A stretch of DNA of 64,000 bases from Ktedonospora formicarum. GTDB lineage: Bacteria > Chloroflexota > Ktedonobacteria > Ktedonobacterales > Ktedonobacteraceae. Below the pieces are notes generated by a model, which did not search any database, had not been told where the DNA came from, and was given only the letters and a program-made list of their open reading frames with translations. Position 1 is the stretch's first letter. Each line of letters opens with the position of its first letter. Positions 45,405 through 54,913 of this stretch are shown here, one piece after another. The position numbers and the translations under genes are program-made. The DNA is taken from the NCBI RefSeq assembly GCF_016587355.1, contig NZ_BNJF01000001.1:1612001-1676000 (forward strand). The letters are read 5' to 3'.

Positions 45405-46408
45405 ACAAATCTCTCTACCTTTCCCTTGGGTCACAGCTTCGTACCCTTCACTTGAAGTACCGGCATCCCTCTCTCTGGCCTTAACTCCCGGCCAGCTTAC
45501 ATTCATAGATACTCACTCTTAGATATAAAACTCCCTCAGCAGCCCCGGCCAGCAGATCCCTCGCCCCACAGTCCGGCTCATATACGAGAGGCCGAATCTC
45601 TCCACTATCATGACCAATTTTATTTACCGCTGCCTAGCATACTCTCTTTTATGCCCATACTTCAAGGTTAGCTACGGATCTATCCCCCAAAATTACTGCC
45701 ATGTGCTTTTTTTGTGCTTCAACTACACATGGTTCAAAATGAACATATCTTCTTCGTGCAGTGCGCTCAATTCCAGCCTGTTCCAGATATGTATGCTCTC
45801 ACGACAACTGGGTGAACTGCCATAAGAAGAGCTACACAATCCGCGCGAACGGTGCTCGCGACCTCCAGCATACAGGTATAGGTGAGCCAACCTCTATGCC
45901 GCCGCGAACCTGCTAGCTGCGATTCAACCCGACTAGAAATCCTCGAATACTTCACATCCCCCTCTGGGTGTCGAAGGTGGTGTGTCACATTTCCAATTTC
46001 TTCGGGTACCTGTGTCTTATACCTCAGTATCGATACCTAGAAAAGATAGTATAAGATTTTTTCTTGATCGTCAGGTTTTTAAAGACTTCCCTACAAAAAA
46101 GTACCAAAAGAGCTAGCATAGTACTGGAAAAGATAAAAATATACCTGCCCGGTAGGCCTGTGAGCCATTATTGTAGCATAAAAACCGCAATTGCCGTTAC
46201 TATTTGAGGCATGATTCGCTCCAAAACATTGCTAAAAACTGGTATATCCTCGTTTCTGCCTTCAACATTTGGAACGTCATTGGTACTATCGGAACATCAA
46301 ATTCCTGTGAGTATTCCATGTAACCATTGTCTTTCAGAAAGACAATCATGGGAGTTGACGTCCTTAAGGTGAGAGGACTAAACTGGCATAGAAAGGAAAG
46401 AGGTCAAA
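45405..46408. other. Long AT-rich intergenic region
   Basis: About 1 kb with no convincing gene on either strand; short open frames here have atypical composition and no ribosome sites. The right end carries AAAGAGG before the DUF3841 gene. It may be decayed sequence between accessory genes. Confidence 0.5.
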
Positions 46409-47023
46409 ATGATTGCCTGGACCATCCAATTAGAAGCGAACTGGCTCAAGCTACAACGAGATGGGGTACTCTATGGCCCCCAGGCTACCACAGAATATTC
46501 TCTGCATAACCAGGAGTTTCTCGCGGCTTATGATTGGATGACAGCTCAATTGGAGCAGCGCATTGGACCACGTCCGCTTACAGGTCAATTTCCGCTGTGG
46601 GCTTGGTATCAATATGAGAGCGCCCAACAACGTCGGCCCGATCTACGGCATGTTGGTCACATAGGCCATGGAGAAAGAGGAGTCCGCATCGAATTTCACA
46701 TTGATGAACAAGATATCCTCCTCTCTGGTTTCGATGAATGGCATTGTGTATTAAACAATCACTACCTTGCCCTCAATGAGATAGACGACCAGAGCTTCTA
46801 TACAGCGTTTGATCCAATTCGTATCAAGCGTGGACAAGACGAGGCTATGCATCAATTTCGGGAACAAATTGTCTCAAGCTGGGAACGTATTTTTGATCTG
46901 GACCTAAACCGCTTCACGCAGGAGGACTGGTGGGCAGCGCGCGAAGACAAATCCATTCAGGGGACATTCTGGGCACTACATCTTGAGCAGGTACGCACAA
47001 CCACGCTCTTTATCGGTCGCTGA
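46409..47023 (+). CDS. DUF3841 family protein
   Basis: A 204-residue cytoplasmic protein matching the DUF3841 pattern: a W-x-Q-x7-W start (WTIQLEANWLKLQRDGVLYG), AYDWMTAQLEQRIG, PLWAWYQYES, RPDLR, a central IEFHIDEQDILLSGFDEWHCVLN and IQGTFWALHLEQVRTT at the end. The function of this family is not known to me; small DUF3841 proteins occur sporadically in accessory regions. AAAGAGG lies a few bases before the ATG. It stands between the two STAND paralogues. Confidence 0.75.
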   Translation: MIAWTIQLEANWLKLQRDGVLYGPQATTEYSLHNQEFLAAYDWMTAQLEQRIGPRPLTGQFPLWAWYQYESAQQRRPDLRHVGHIGHGERGVRIEFHIDEQDILLSGFDEWHCVLNNHYLALNEIDDQSFYTAFDPIRIKRGQDEAMHQFREQIVSSWERIFDLDLNRFTQEDWWAAREDKSIQGTFWALHLEQVRTTTLFIGR

Positions 47024-47512
47024 CACTTAATATGCCAGTAAGAGGAGAAACTAAGAACATATTCACGGACTTTTATGACAATCTTTACATAATTTTAATG
47101 GACTTTATGGTATCATAGGAAGATAATACAATCCATACTCGCATGATTACAAAGGTATTGGGATAGCTTTCTATACGCAAACCCGAGCGTGTGAGCACTC
47201 GCCGCAACGATAAACATCTTATACGAAAACCAGCGCCCCCAAAACGGTGGCTAGTGAGCACTCCTTGCGCGAACATCAGAGCGCGAAGGCAACATTGATG
47301 TTCGTAGCAATAAACGTGCACAGGTTTTCGTAGGAAATAAGTATTGGTTTTCGTATAAATTCTGGGCGCTCACCTGTCAATCTTATACCAGCCCAAGACA
47401 TATCCCTGGGAGGTTCCACCTGCCGTACGTACAGGATGCGTATACGGCCACATTTCGCCACGGACGGCCCCTATACCCGGCTCCTTCCTGGCATCTGGAG
47501 GAGGTACCCACT
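47024..47512. promoter_or_regulatory. Intergenic region with four copies of the TATACGAAAACC motif
   Basis: About 490 bases before the second STAND gene. Motif copies are CTATACGCAAACCC (47171-47184), CTTATACGAAAACCAGCGC (47218-47236), and reversed AGGTTTTCGTAGGAAA (47322-47337) and TTGGTTTTCGTATAAAT (47344-47360). The first two point one way and the last two the other. AACATTGATGTT, a short palindrome, lies between the pairs. The ribosome site GGAGGT of the STAND gene is at the right end. Confidence 0.5.
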
Positions 47513-49918
47513 TTGAAGCATCAGCAACTTGAAGGGCCTTTACGCCCATCACAAGCCTCAATATCATCGCGGCATCTTCGAGTATCCGCCACCCCTACGC
47601 GCCCCCTACCAGCACCAGTCTGTATCGATGCCGCCATTCCACAACAACCCATACACCCGCTCGTCGGGCGCGCTAACGATATAGAGCTACTCAAACAGCA
47701 CCTCTGGGAAGATGGTAACGCCTCCCTTTCAGCACTCAATGGTCTCCCTGGCATCGGCAAGACAACACTAGCTATCGCGCTAGCTTACGATGAAGAGGTA
47801 CGTGACTATTTCTCCGATGGCATCCTTTGGGCCGGACTTGGCCCTCATGCCAACATCCCCAACACACTTAGTCGCTGGAGTCGTCTACTCAATCTCTCGC
47901 CAGAGGAACATAGCGATTATACTTCCTGGACGCAGGAGCTACGAGCCGCCATCGGCTCACGTCGCATGCTGATTCTGATCGATGATGCCTGGTCCATCGA
48001 AGATGCACTTCCCTTCAAGATTGGAGGGCCACATTGCGCACATCTGATTACAACCCGCTTTCCGACAGTCGCCTCCTATTTCGCAGTCAATGGGCCTCTG
48101 ACCCTACGTGAGCTGAACGGAGAGGAAAGCATCACTCTGTTGCGCAATCTCGCACCCGATGTCTTTGATAGCAGTTCTCCCAAAGGGCTTGATCTGGCCC
48201 AGGCCGTAGGAGGTCTTCCTCTAGCACTCACCCTCATGGGCAACTACTTACGTAACCAGGATAACACCAGCGACTCTCAACACATTCAAGACGCGCTTGC
48301 TAGCTTGAGCAGTACGGAACAATATCTAGACTTAAGCACCTCCCATGAGACAGGCACATTCCCGAGTGATATGTCCGAACTACGTTCACTTCACTCAGTC
48401 ATCGCTATTACTGACCACCAGTTATCTTCTGCGGCTCGCGCCTCACTCTACGCGTTCTCAGTCTTCCCATCTAAGCCACATAGCTTTTCCGAGGAGGCGG
48501 CACTCGCGATTGCCGGGTGCGATACGGCCACATTGGATATCCTTATCGATGCGGGTCTACTGGAATGCAGTACATCCGAGCGCTATACCCTGCACCAGAC
48601 TATCGCCAGCTACGCCCGTGCCCAATTACAGGAAGCGACTCCCTGTGAGCGGCTTATTGCTTACGCCCTGAACTATGTTGAGCAACACGAAAAGGACTAT
48701 GAACTGCTCGAACATGAAAGTGCCATCATCCTGAGTGCTCTAGAAACTGCGTACGAGCGCCACTACTGGTCAGAATTGGTCAAAGGTGCCTGCGCTTTCG
48801 CCCCATTCTTACTCATGCGCGGCTCCTATACGTTGGCAAATACACACCTCCAGCGAGCCCATCAAGCTGCGACAAAGTTACAGGATCGCGATGGCATACT
48901 CAATACGCTGCTCCAAATCGGCGAGATTGCCTATCGTCTTGGCGAATACAATCTGGCCCAGGAGACATACCAGCGAGGTATCGAGCTTGCACGCACCTGG
49001 AACAATCGTCGCCTCCTCTGCGCTCACCTGACAGGTCAGGGCTGGCTGGTCTGGAAGCGTAGCGATTATAGCAGCGCCGAGTCGTACCTTCGCGAAGGGC
49101 TTGCCATCGCGCAGCAGGATAACTATCCCGAATATCTTGTTGAGCAATTACGTGTGCTTGGCTCCATTGTCGCCAGTGGAGGCGACTATAGCCGTTCAGA
49201 AAGCTATCTTCAGGAAGCACTTACACTCGCGCGCGACCAGGGAGACCGCGAGAAAGTTTGCCGCCTCTATCTCAACTTTGGTGTCACCTATGCAGAGCAG
49301 GGGCGCAACGAAAAGGCCGAAAGCTTTCTTCTCGAGGGGCTCACCCTGGCACGCCAAATTGTCCATTACGAGTTGACTATTATCTTTTTGCTTAACCTGG
49401 GTACGCTCTCTTATGAGCAGGAGAGCTATGAACCAGCCGACACCTACCTACAAGAGGGGCTAGACCTGGCACGCCGCTTTGGCTTGCGTGAGTGGATCGG
49501 TATTTTCCTGATTAATATTGGCGAGATGAAGACAAAGCAGGAGGACTACGAACAGGCAGAACTTTTCCTCGCGGAAGGGCTAGAAGCCGCGCATCTCATT
49601 GGCTCTCCGCGCATCATAGCCTCCGCACTCCATCTGTATGGGGACCTCTATCTCTACACTCATAGAATCGAGCAAGCGATGGACGCCTATCATCAAATGC
49701 TTACGACCCTGCCCGAGGGGGATCGCGAAATGTATATCCTGGGACAATATGGTCTCGCAAGAGCGACTGCCGCGCAAGGTGACATTTCCGAAGCCCTCCG
49801 CCTGGGCGATGCCTGTCTTGAAAGTCTGGAAATGAGCGGACACCGCAAAGAGGCTGAAGTGCGAGCCTGGCTGAACGCGCTCTCCACCCCCTCAGCTTCA
49901 CGCGCTAGCAATGGTTGA
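47513..49918 (+). CDS. NB-ARC/TPR STAND protein lacking an XRE domain
   Basis: An intact 801-residue paralogue of the disrupted STAND gene at 42.5 kb. Residues 1-48 are a Pro/Ser-rich linker without a helix-turn-helix; LVGRANDIELLKQHL begins the ATPase. Walker A is GLPGIGKTT (77-85), Walker B MLILIDD (152-158), CAHLITTRF the sensor region and GLPLAL (234-239). From about residue 390 there are eight or more TPR-like repeats (YNLAQETYQRGIELARTWNN, YSRSESYLQEALTLARDQGD, YEPADTYLQEGLDLARRFGL). A TTG start has GGAGGT 7 bases upstream. It could sense a ligand and oligomerise, but its effector is not fused. Confidence 0.85.
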   Translation: MKHQQLEGPLRPSQASISSRHLRVSATPTRPLPAPVCIDAAIPQQPIHPLVGRANDIELLKQHLWEDGNASLSALNGLPGIGKTTLAIALAYDEEVRDYFSDGILWAGLGPHANIPNTLSRWSRLLNLSPEEHSDYTSWTQELRAAIGSRRMLILIDDAWSIEDALPFKIGGPHCAHLITTRFPTVASYFAVNGPLTLRELNGEESITLLRNLAPDVFDSSSPKGLDLAQAVGGLPLALTLMGNYLRNQDNTSDSQHIQDALASLSSTEQYLDLSTSHETGTFPSDMSELRSLHSVIAITDHQLSSAARASLYAFSVFPSKPHSFSEEAALAIAGCDTATLDILIDAGLLECSTSERYTLHQTIASYARAQLQEATPCERLIAYALNYVEQHEKDYELLEHESAIILSALETAYERHYWSELVKGACAFAPFLLMRGSYTLANTHLQRAHQAATKLQDRDGILNTLLQIGEIAYRLGEYNLAQETYQRGIELARTWNNRRLLCAHLTGQGWLVWKRSDYSSAESYLREGLAIAQQDNYPEYLVEQLRVLGSIVASGGDYSRSESYLQEALTLARDQGDREKVCRLYLNFGVTYAEQGRNEKAESFLLEGLTLARQIVHYELTIIFLLNLGTLSYEQESYEPADTYLQEGLDLARRFGLREWIGIFLINIGEMKTKQEDYEQAELFLAEGLEAAHLIGSPRIIASALHLYGDLYLYTHRIEQAMDAYHQMLTTLPEGDREMYILGQYGLARATAAQGDISEALRLGDACLESLEMSGHRKEAEVRAWLNALSTPSASRASNG

Positions 49919-50108
49919 CGCCCCGGCAATCTACCGGCGCGGTCGGATCAGGAGTTGGCGTCTCATAGTACTGAAGCGGTCGCTGTGTATACGGCATCGA
50001 GGTAGCGACCGCAAACAAGAGTAAGATGCTGAGTGCCAGCACAAAGCAGGCCATACTCACAACCAGCTTATTCGAGCGAGATGAATGCTCCATAGCATTG
50101 TCGTCCAA
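49905..50108 (-). CDS. Small single-TM protein with TPTP tail
   Basis: A 67-residue protein: hydrophilic N-terminus, one membrane segment (about residues 14-36, KLVVSMACFVLALSILLLFAV) and a short tail ETPTPDPTAPVDC ending in NHC. Its 3' end overlaps the 3' end of the second STAND gene by 14 bases, tail to tail. The arrangement and the TPTP tail resemble the small protein facing the first STAND gene. Without conservation data it remains a plausible but unproven gene. Confidence 0.5.
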   Translation of the reverse strand: MDDNAMEHSSRSNKLVVSMACFVLALSILLLFAVATSMPYTQRPLQYYETPTPDPTAPVDCRGVNHC

Positions 50109-50177
50109 TCTGCATCATGCCCGCTCGCATCCCCGGTTATCCTCCAGCGCGTCCCATGCATCTGCACCATCTCTTTT

Positions 50178-50278
50178 GAGGAGTGGGCGGGAGAGATCTT
50201 TACATAGAAAAATATTACTCTATTAGTAAACGAGGAAATAAGCCAACCGTTTACAAAGATCGCCCATTCCTCTCACTT
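50178..50278. repeat. Long imperfect inverted repeat
   Basis: GAGGAGTGGGCG-ggaga-GATCTTT near 50180-50203 can pair with AAAGATCGCCCATTCCTC near 50258-50276, with a 5-base bulge and one mismatch. GTAAACG and CGTTTAC pair further inside. It lies in the gap before the DNA polymerase gene. Confidence 0.45.
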
Positions 50279-50295
50279 GATGGTGGATATCTCTT

Positions 50296-50329
50296 CATAC
50301 GATCCTCAGAAAAGCAAGAGGATCGTATG
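50296..50329. terminator. Hairpin upstream of the DNA polymerase gene
   Basis: Perfect 12-bp arms CATACGATCCTC and GAGGATCGTATG around a 10-base loop. It probably ends transcripts entering from the left. A TGCTATAAT extended -10 box lies further right near 50411, before the polymerase gene. Confidence 0.65.
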
Positions 50330-50473
50330 GGGAGGGTTCACAACAACTCCCAATAACTCAGACTTATCCTCCATTATCTCATAGATTCGCGCAGCAAGCC
50401 GAGGGAATATGCTATAATACCCTTAGAATAGGCGTTCTTATTCAGGCGAAGTCAGTCAAAGAGAGAGGAATAC

Positions 50474-52993
50474 ATGACTACAGGTGAAGCGGGGCAGGCA
50501 GGAATTCGCATGGAGAGCTCAACCGCACTCCACACCCAGGGACAAACACATGACGAAGATGGTAGTCTCTTCGGCTGGGACCCGATGACTGGCATCGTCT
50601 CTGTCTGGGCACAACGGGACGGGCGAGCGCTTATCTGGCGACGCGTGAAGGATGAGCAGGGAGAACGCATCGACCGTCTCTCCGACCACTTCCACCCCTG
50701 GCTCTTCGCCACGATACTTGAGGATGTAACCCATCCTGGTACAAATCTGCTACCAGAAGGAACACCATGTCCGACGGGACATGCCATCTGGTTTCGTGAG
50801 CTAGACGGACCCACAGGCTCCTACCGCTATTTACTCTCCTCTACGGATGGTCGTCTTCTTGAACGCGAAATTCTCTTTGGCGCATCACATCGCCTTAACT
50901 ACCAGGTCAAAAATATCAGCGAGCTAGAGCATACCTACTACCGTCTCGGGCCTGTGGAACAATACCTGATGGCGACAGGACGTGTCTACTTCCGCAACCT
51001 GAACTATGAGGATCTACACCGCCTACAATTTGATCTTGAGACGACGGCGCTTGATCCACGCCAGGGACGCATCTTCCTTGTTTCAATACGTGATAGCCGG
51101 GGTTTTGAAGCTATACTCGAAGCGCCAACTGCTAATGATGAGCGCCGCCTCATTATCGATCTCTGCCGGATCATTCGCGAGCGCGACCCTGACATCATAG
51201 AGAATCATAATCTCTTCGGCTTTGACCTTTCCTTTCTTAGCAGACGAGCCGCCTCCCATGATATATCGCTCACGCTGGGTAGACGGGGTCCAGGTGGCAC
51301 TCACGCCATATTGGAAGGGCGAGAGGAGACGCTGGCTATCGGCCCCGAGGCTCGGCGGCGAACCCGCTATAGCGTCGCTGGACGCGAGCTTATCGATACA
51401 TTAGATGCCGTGCGACGCCATGACTTCGTTGTACGCGACATCCCTAGCTATGGCTTGAAGGAAGTTGCACGCTACTTCGGCATCGCCTCACCAAAACGCG
51501 TCTATATCGAGGGCTCGGAAATCTACAATACCTATATGCGCGAACCGGAAATGGTTCGCCGCTATGCCCTCGACGATGTAAACGAGGTGGATGGTCTCTC
51601 TCGCCGCCTTCTTGGCGCGCCCTTCGCCCTGGCAAGCATGGCTCCACGTCGCTATGAGCGTCTGGCATCAGCGGGTCCAGCCATGGGCATTCTGGAGCCA
51701 ATCCTGGTGCGTGCCTATCTACGCGCGAGGACAGCTCTTCCCTGTCAGGCCACATATGACTCTGGTAATACAGAGATAGAGCCACACGCAGGGGGCGCGG
51801 TGTATCTCTTCGCGTCCGGTGTAGCTGAACATGTTGTTAAAGCTGATGTGGCCTCGCTTTACCCCTCGCTTATGCGCACCTTCAAGATAGGGCCAGCCAG
51901 TGATCGCCTCGGCATTTTGCTTACCATCCTGGGACGTCTTACAGATTTACGCCTGGCTCATAAAGAAGCCGCGCGCGTGGCTGAACCCAATTCTATCGAT
52001 TCCAATCATCATAACGCGACTCAAGCTGCAATGAAGATCCTGATTAACGCTGCCTATGGCTATATGGGCGCGGGTCAAATGGCCCTCTTTTCTGATGGAC
52101 GCGCAGCCAATGAAGTCACCAGCAGAGGGCGTGCCATTCTCTCTCAGGTCTTACGCTCCCTCGAAGCACGCGGCACACTCCCTATAGAAGCCGATACGGA
52201 TGGCGTCTATTTCGCGGTCCCCAATGATTGGAGTGAAGAACAGGAGCGGGCCCTGGTAGCGGAGGTTGGCGCTGAATTGCCTTCTGGCATTCGCCTGGAG
52301 TATGAAGGCCGCTATCGTGCCATGCTCAGCCATGAAGTCAAGAACTACGCCCTGCTTACCTATAATGACAAGCTCATTGTACGAGGAGTAGCCCTACGCT
52401 CCAGTCGTGCCGAGCCTTTTGGCGAGCGCTTCCTACGCCAGGCCCTACACTATACACTACTAGGCAACATCCCCCGTGTACGCCAGATTTTCCTTGATAC
52501 TGTCAATGCACTGCGGGACCGCCAGTTAACCGCCTCAGATGTCGCCACGCGCGTCCGGCTCTCTAAAAGCCCTGCGACTTATCGCACCTCACGCTCATCA
52601 CACCAGGAGCCAGCCTACGAGGCGCTATTGAATGCCGGGCGCGACGAATGGTTACCAGGAGAGCGTATCCGCTTCTATAAAGGACGGGGCCAGCGACGCT
52701 ACATCTGGCTCCCAGAGGCTGTCGCTGAAGAGAGCACTACGCCCCAACACTGGCAACAGCGACGCTCATCACAAAGCCATAGCACTACCCAGGAGCGTCA
52801 GGATTATGATATCGAGCATTATGTACAGGTGCTTGTCACCTCATATGCCGCGCGCCTACGCAAAGCCTTCTCGCCAGAGGACTTTAATCAGCTCTTCACG
52901 CTCGACCAGCCTGGCCTCTTTGATCTTTATGAACATCCTATTGAGGAGATTCGTCCGCGCCTCGAACGCGAGAATGCCGCCCTCACTCTCTAG
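50474..52993 (+). CDS. Family B DNA polymerase
   Basis: An 839-residue polymerase with intact proofreading and polymerase motifs. Exonuclease: FDLETT (D187, E189), ENHNLFGFD (243-251) and YALDD (364-368). Polymerase: DVASLYPS (458-465, motif A), KILINAAYG (521-529, motif B), EADTDG (572-577, motif C) and KNYALL (K623). All catalytic residues are in place, so it should be active. Bacterial members of this family act in damage-induced or repair synthesis. GAGAGG stands just upstream of the ATG. It is monocistronic, between accessory genes and an APC permease, with no phage genes nearby. Confidence 0.93.
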   Translation: MTTGEAGQAGIRMESSTALHTQGQTHDEDGSLFGWDPMTGIVSVWAQRDGRALIWRRVKDEQGERIDRLSDHFHPWLFATILEDVTHPGTNLLPEGTPCPTGHAIWFRELDGPTGSYRYLLSSTDGRLLEREILFGASHRLNYQVKNISELEHTYYRLGPVEQYLMATGRVYFRNLNYEDLHRLQFDLETTALDPRQGRIFLVSIRDSRGFEAILEAPTANDERRLIIDLCRIIRERDPDIIENHNLFGFDLSFLSRRAASHDISLTLGRRGPGGTHAILEGREETLAIGPEARRRTRYSVAGRELIDTLDAVRRHDFVVRDIPSYGLKEVARYFGIASPKRVYIEGSEIYNTYMREPEMVRRYALDDVNEVDGLSRRLLGAPFALASMAPRRYERLASAGPAMGILEPILVRAYLRARTALPCQATYDSGNTEIEPHAGGAVYLFASGVAEHVVKADVASLYPSLMRTFKIGPASDRLGILLTILGRLTDLRLAHKEAARVAEPNSIDSNHHNATQAAMKILINAAYGYMGAGQMALFSDGRAANEVTSRGRAILSQVLRSLEARGTLPIEADTDGVYFAVPNDWSEEQERALVAEVGAELPSGIRLEYEGRYRAMLSHEVKNYALLTYNDKLIVRGVALRSSRAEPFGERFLRQALHYTLLGNIPRVRQIFLDTVNALRDRQLTASDVATRVRLSKSPATYRTSRSSHQEPAYEALLNAGRDEWLPGERIRFYKGRGQRRYIWLPEAVAEESTTPQHWQQRRSSQSHSTTQERQDYDIEHYVQVLVTSYAARLRKAFSPEDFNQLFTLDQPGLFDLYEHPIEEIRPRLERENAALTL

Positions 52994-53073
52994 CGACCGC
53001 TTTGGCGGGACGGTTGGTTACCTGAAAAACCAGAAGAGCACATGGTCCGCACCAAAGCAGAGTGCAAGCAAGG

Positions 53074-54618
53074 CTAGCCATCGCGCATCGACTCCCAGCG
53101 TGCCTCGCTATGGGCCAGCATACTAATATTAATAGCGATGATCAGGCAGACAGCAGTAATGCCACCCACGGCCGCGATCCAGATATCTCGGCGAATTAGG
53201 TCCGACCAAGGATAGATAAAGGTTGTGCAAACAGTCGCCAAGCAGGTCACCAACCCTACTACTACAATCAACATCAAGACGGGACGCGGCAAAATCTTCT
53301 GTTTTTTGAGCTGCTCATGCCACTTTTTGCCAAAGCACAGGCTCAACAAGTTGATAAAGTAGAAAGCTGTAGCAACAGTCCAGATAATAGTCAACACTGC
53401 AGAGAGAACAGCATACAGGCGCGACACCAGGGAGGTAGATGTTCCGAACTTCACGACATAAGGAAGAATGACAAACACAACCACCACGACTAGCAAGGCC
53501 GCAAAAGTGTGAAAGCGAATAGCGACAACTGGCTGCCGATGCTTGTTCAGGTATGCAATATTTCGTGGCAGAAAGTTATCGATGCCTGCGACAAAGAGTA
53601 GTCTTGCGGCAGCTCCGATATAGAAAACGATACTCGCCAGGCAAGAGAGCAATGTAATCACAGCAATCACACTGCCCACCACCTTACCAAAGACCATATC
53701 AATGATATGCACACCCGCGAATGATGGCACCGCTTCTCCCAGTAAGCCCTGTCCGAAGACCACCAGGATCGCGAACGGGACCAGAAAATAGCATGCAAAG
53801 ACCACAGGGGTACCCCCGAAGAGATGCGCAACGGTCAGGCGCTTATTTCCTGGCTCTCGTAACTCGCCAGCCATATTCATTGGACCACTCGCACCAATAA
53901 AGCTTAGTGTCACCACACTAAAGAGCGAGAAGTTGTTAGGGTCAATACGCCAGGAAACCCCATTCAAAAGGTCCGCTTGTATGCCATGACCACTCCATAT
54001 CCACACACCCGCAGCCAGAACGATCACCAGCACCGCAACTAAGAGACTCAGGGCCGCTACATTCACTATATTGAGCACAACACGCAAACGTCTGGTACAC
54101 AGGAAGGACCCAAAGACCAGGAGTATGACCATAGCGCATCCTTGTTGCCAGGGCTGTGTTAGCCAATTATTATTCAGGCCAGCCAGAATCGTCACAAACG
54201 CATTCGCCGCCGTCACCGGAGCCAGAACACCACTCAACCAATAGCAGAGGCCAACAAAAAAGCCCCAGAAACGTCCAAGAGCGTGATAAGTCCAATTATA
54301 GAGGGAACCTTCGTGGGGATACATTGCACCAAGCTGTGCGGTCGCAATGACGCAAGGCAAAAAGAAAGCCACTGCGCCCAGGATAGTATACGTCAAAGCC
54401 ACCACACCACCAGTCGCCTGCAAGACCGCATTTGTGATTAGAAATGTTGCTACGATATAGCAAGCCAGGAGATCACGACCACCTACAATCGAAGGCATAA
54501 CTCGCGGTACATATCGCTCTGAGGCCAACCCTTCTTCCTGCAATGCCTTCTCATCCTGCTCAACACTCCCTTTTACCACTTTAACATCTTTTAAGGCGTG
54601 CATCTCTATCCTCCTCAA
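53074..54618 (-). CDS. APC-superfamily amino acid permease
   Basis: A 514-residue transporter with about 12 membrane segments between residues 45 and 500. VVALTYTILGAVAFFLPCVIATAQLGAMYPHEGSLYNWTYHALG is the family signature of the first transport helices. The nearest type by eye is the basic/aromatic amino acid or glutamate:GABA-like antiporters, but the substrate cannot be fixed. The cytoplasmic N-terminus is about 45 residues long. The gene is alone on the minus strand, with an AT-rich upstream region and a palindrome (54827-54843) in its probable promoter area. Confidence 0.87.
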   Translation of the reverse strand: MRRIEMHALKDVKVVKGSVEQDEKALQEEGLASERYVPRVMPSIVGGRDLLACYIVATFLITNAVLQATGGVVALTYTILGAVAFFLPCVIATAQLGAMYPHEGSLYNWTYHALGRFWGFFVGLCYWLSGVLAPVTAANAFVTILAGLNNNWLTQPWQQGCAMVILLVFGSFLCTRRLRVVLNIVNVAALSLLVAVLVIVLAAGVWIWSGHGIQADLLNGVSWRIDPNNFSLFSVVTLSFIGASGPMNMAGELREPGNKRLTVAHLFGGTPVVFACYFLVPFAILVVFGQGLLGEAVPSFAGVHIIDMVFGKVVGSVIAVITLLSCLASIVFYIGAAARLLFVAGIDNFLPRNIAYLNKHRQPVVAIRFHTFAALLVVVVVFVILPYVVKFGTSTSLVSRLYAVLSAVLTIIWTVATAFYFINLLSLCFGKKWHEQLKKQKILPRPVLMLIVVVGLVTCLATVCTTFIYPWSDLIRRDIWIAAVGGITAVCLIIAINISMLAHSEARWESMRDG

Positions 54619-54892
54619 CTTCCAACACTACCAGCTGTTTGTTTAAGTCCCACCGTTTTCCACCAAAACTACATGCTGGTTTAACTTCCCATACATACCA
54701 ATATATACATCTCTTTTTCCCTGTTAACAAGCTTTTAATCGCTATAAATTACTAATTTCCTATTTTATATGAATTCAAAACTCATTACACTCGTAAGTTG
54801 AGAGAGGGAAGATAGAAAGCAAGTAGTGTCTTAAATTAAGACAAGAAGATGTGGCACATCAAAAGAGGAAAGAAAGCGAGATACGAAAAAAG
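54619..54892. promoter_or_regulatory. AT-rich region upstream of the permease gene
   Basis: About 270 bases containing the likely permease promoter. A perfect 8+1+8 palindrome, TGTCTTAAATTAAGACA (54827-54843), could be an operator. Nothing coding is seen. Confidence 0.45.
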
Positions 54893-54913
54893 CCCCCGAT
54901 AAACTCGGGAGCC
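54893..54913. repeat. Left 21-bp direct repeat flanking the IS (terminator copy)
   Basis: Identical to 56346-56366. Read on the minus strand it is a stem-loop (GCTCCCGA, loop, TCGGGGG) followed here by C and six T, that is, a complete intrinsic terminator. Confidence 0.9.

Noticed and set aside
45610..45825. A 71-codon frame rich in Cys, Tyr and Phe
   Set aside because: Amino acid composition is typical of random AT-rich DNA and no ribosome site is present.
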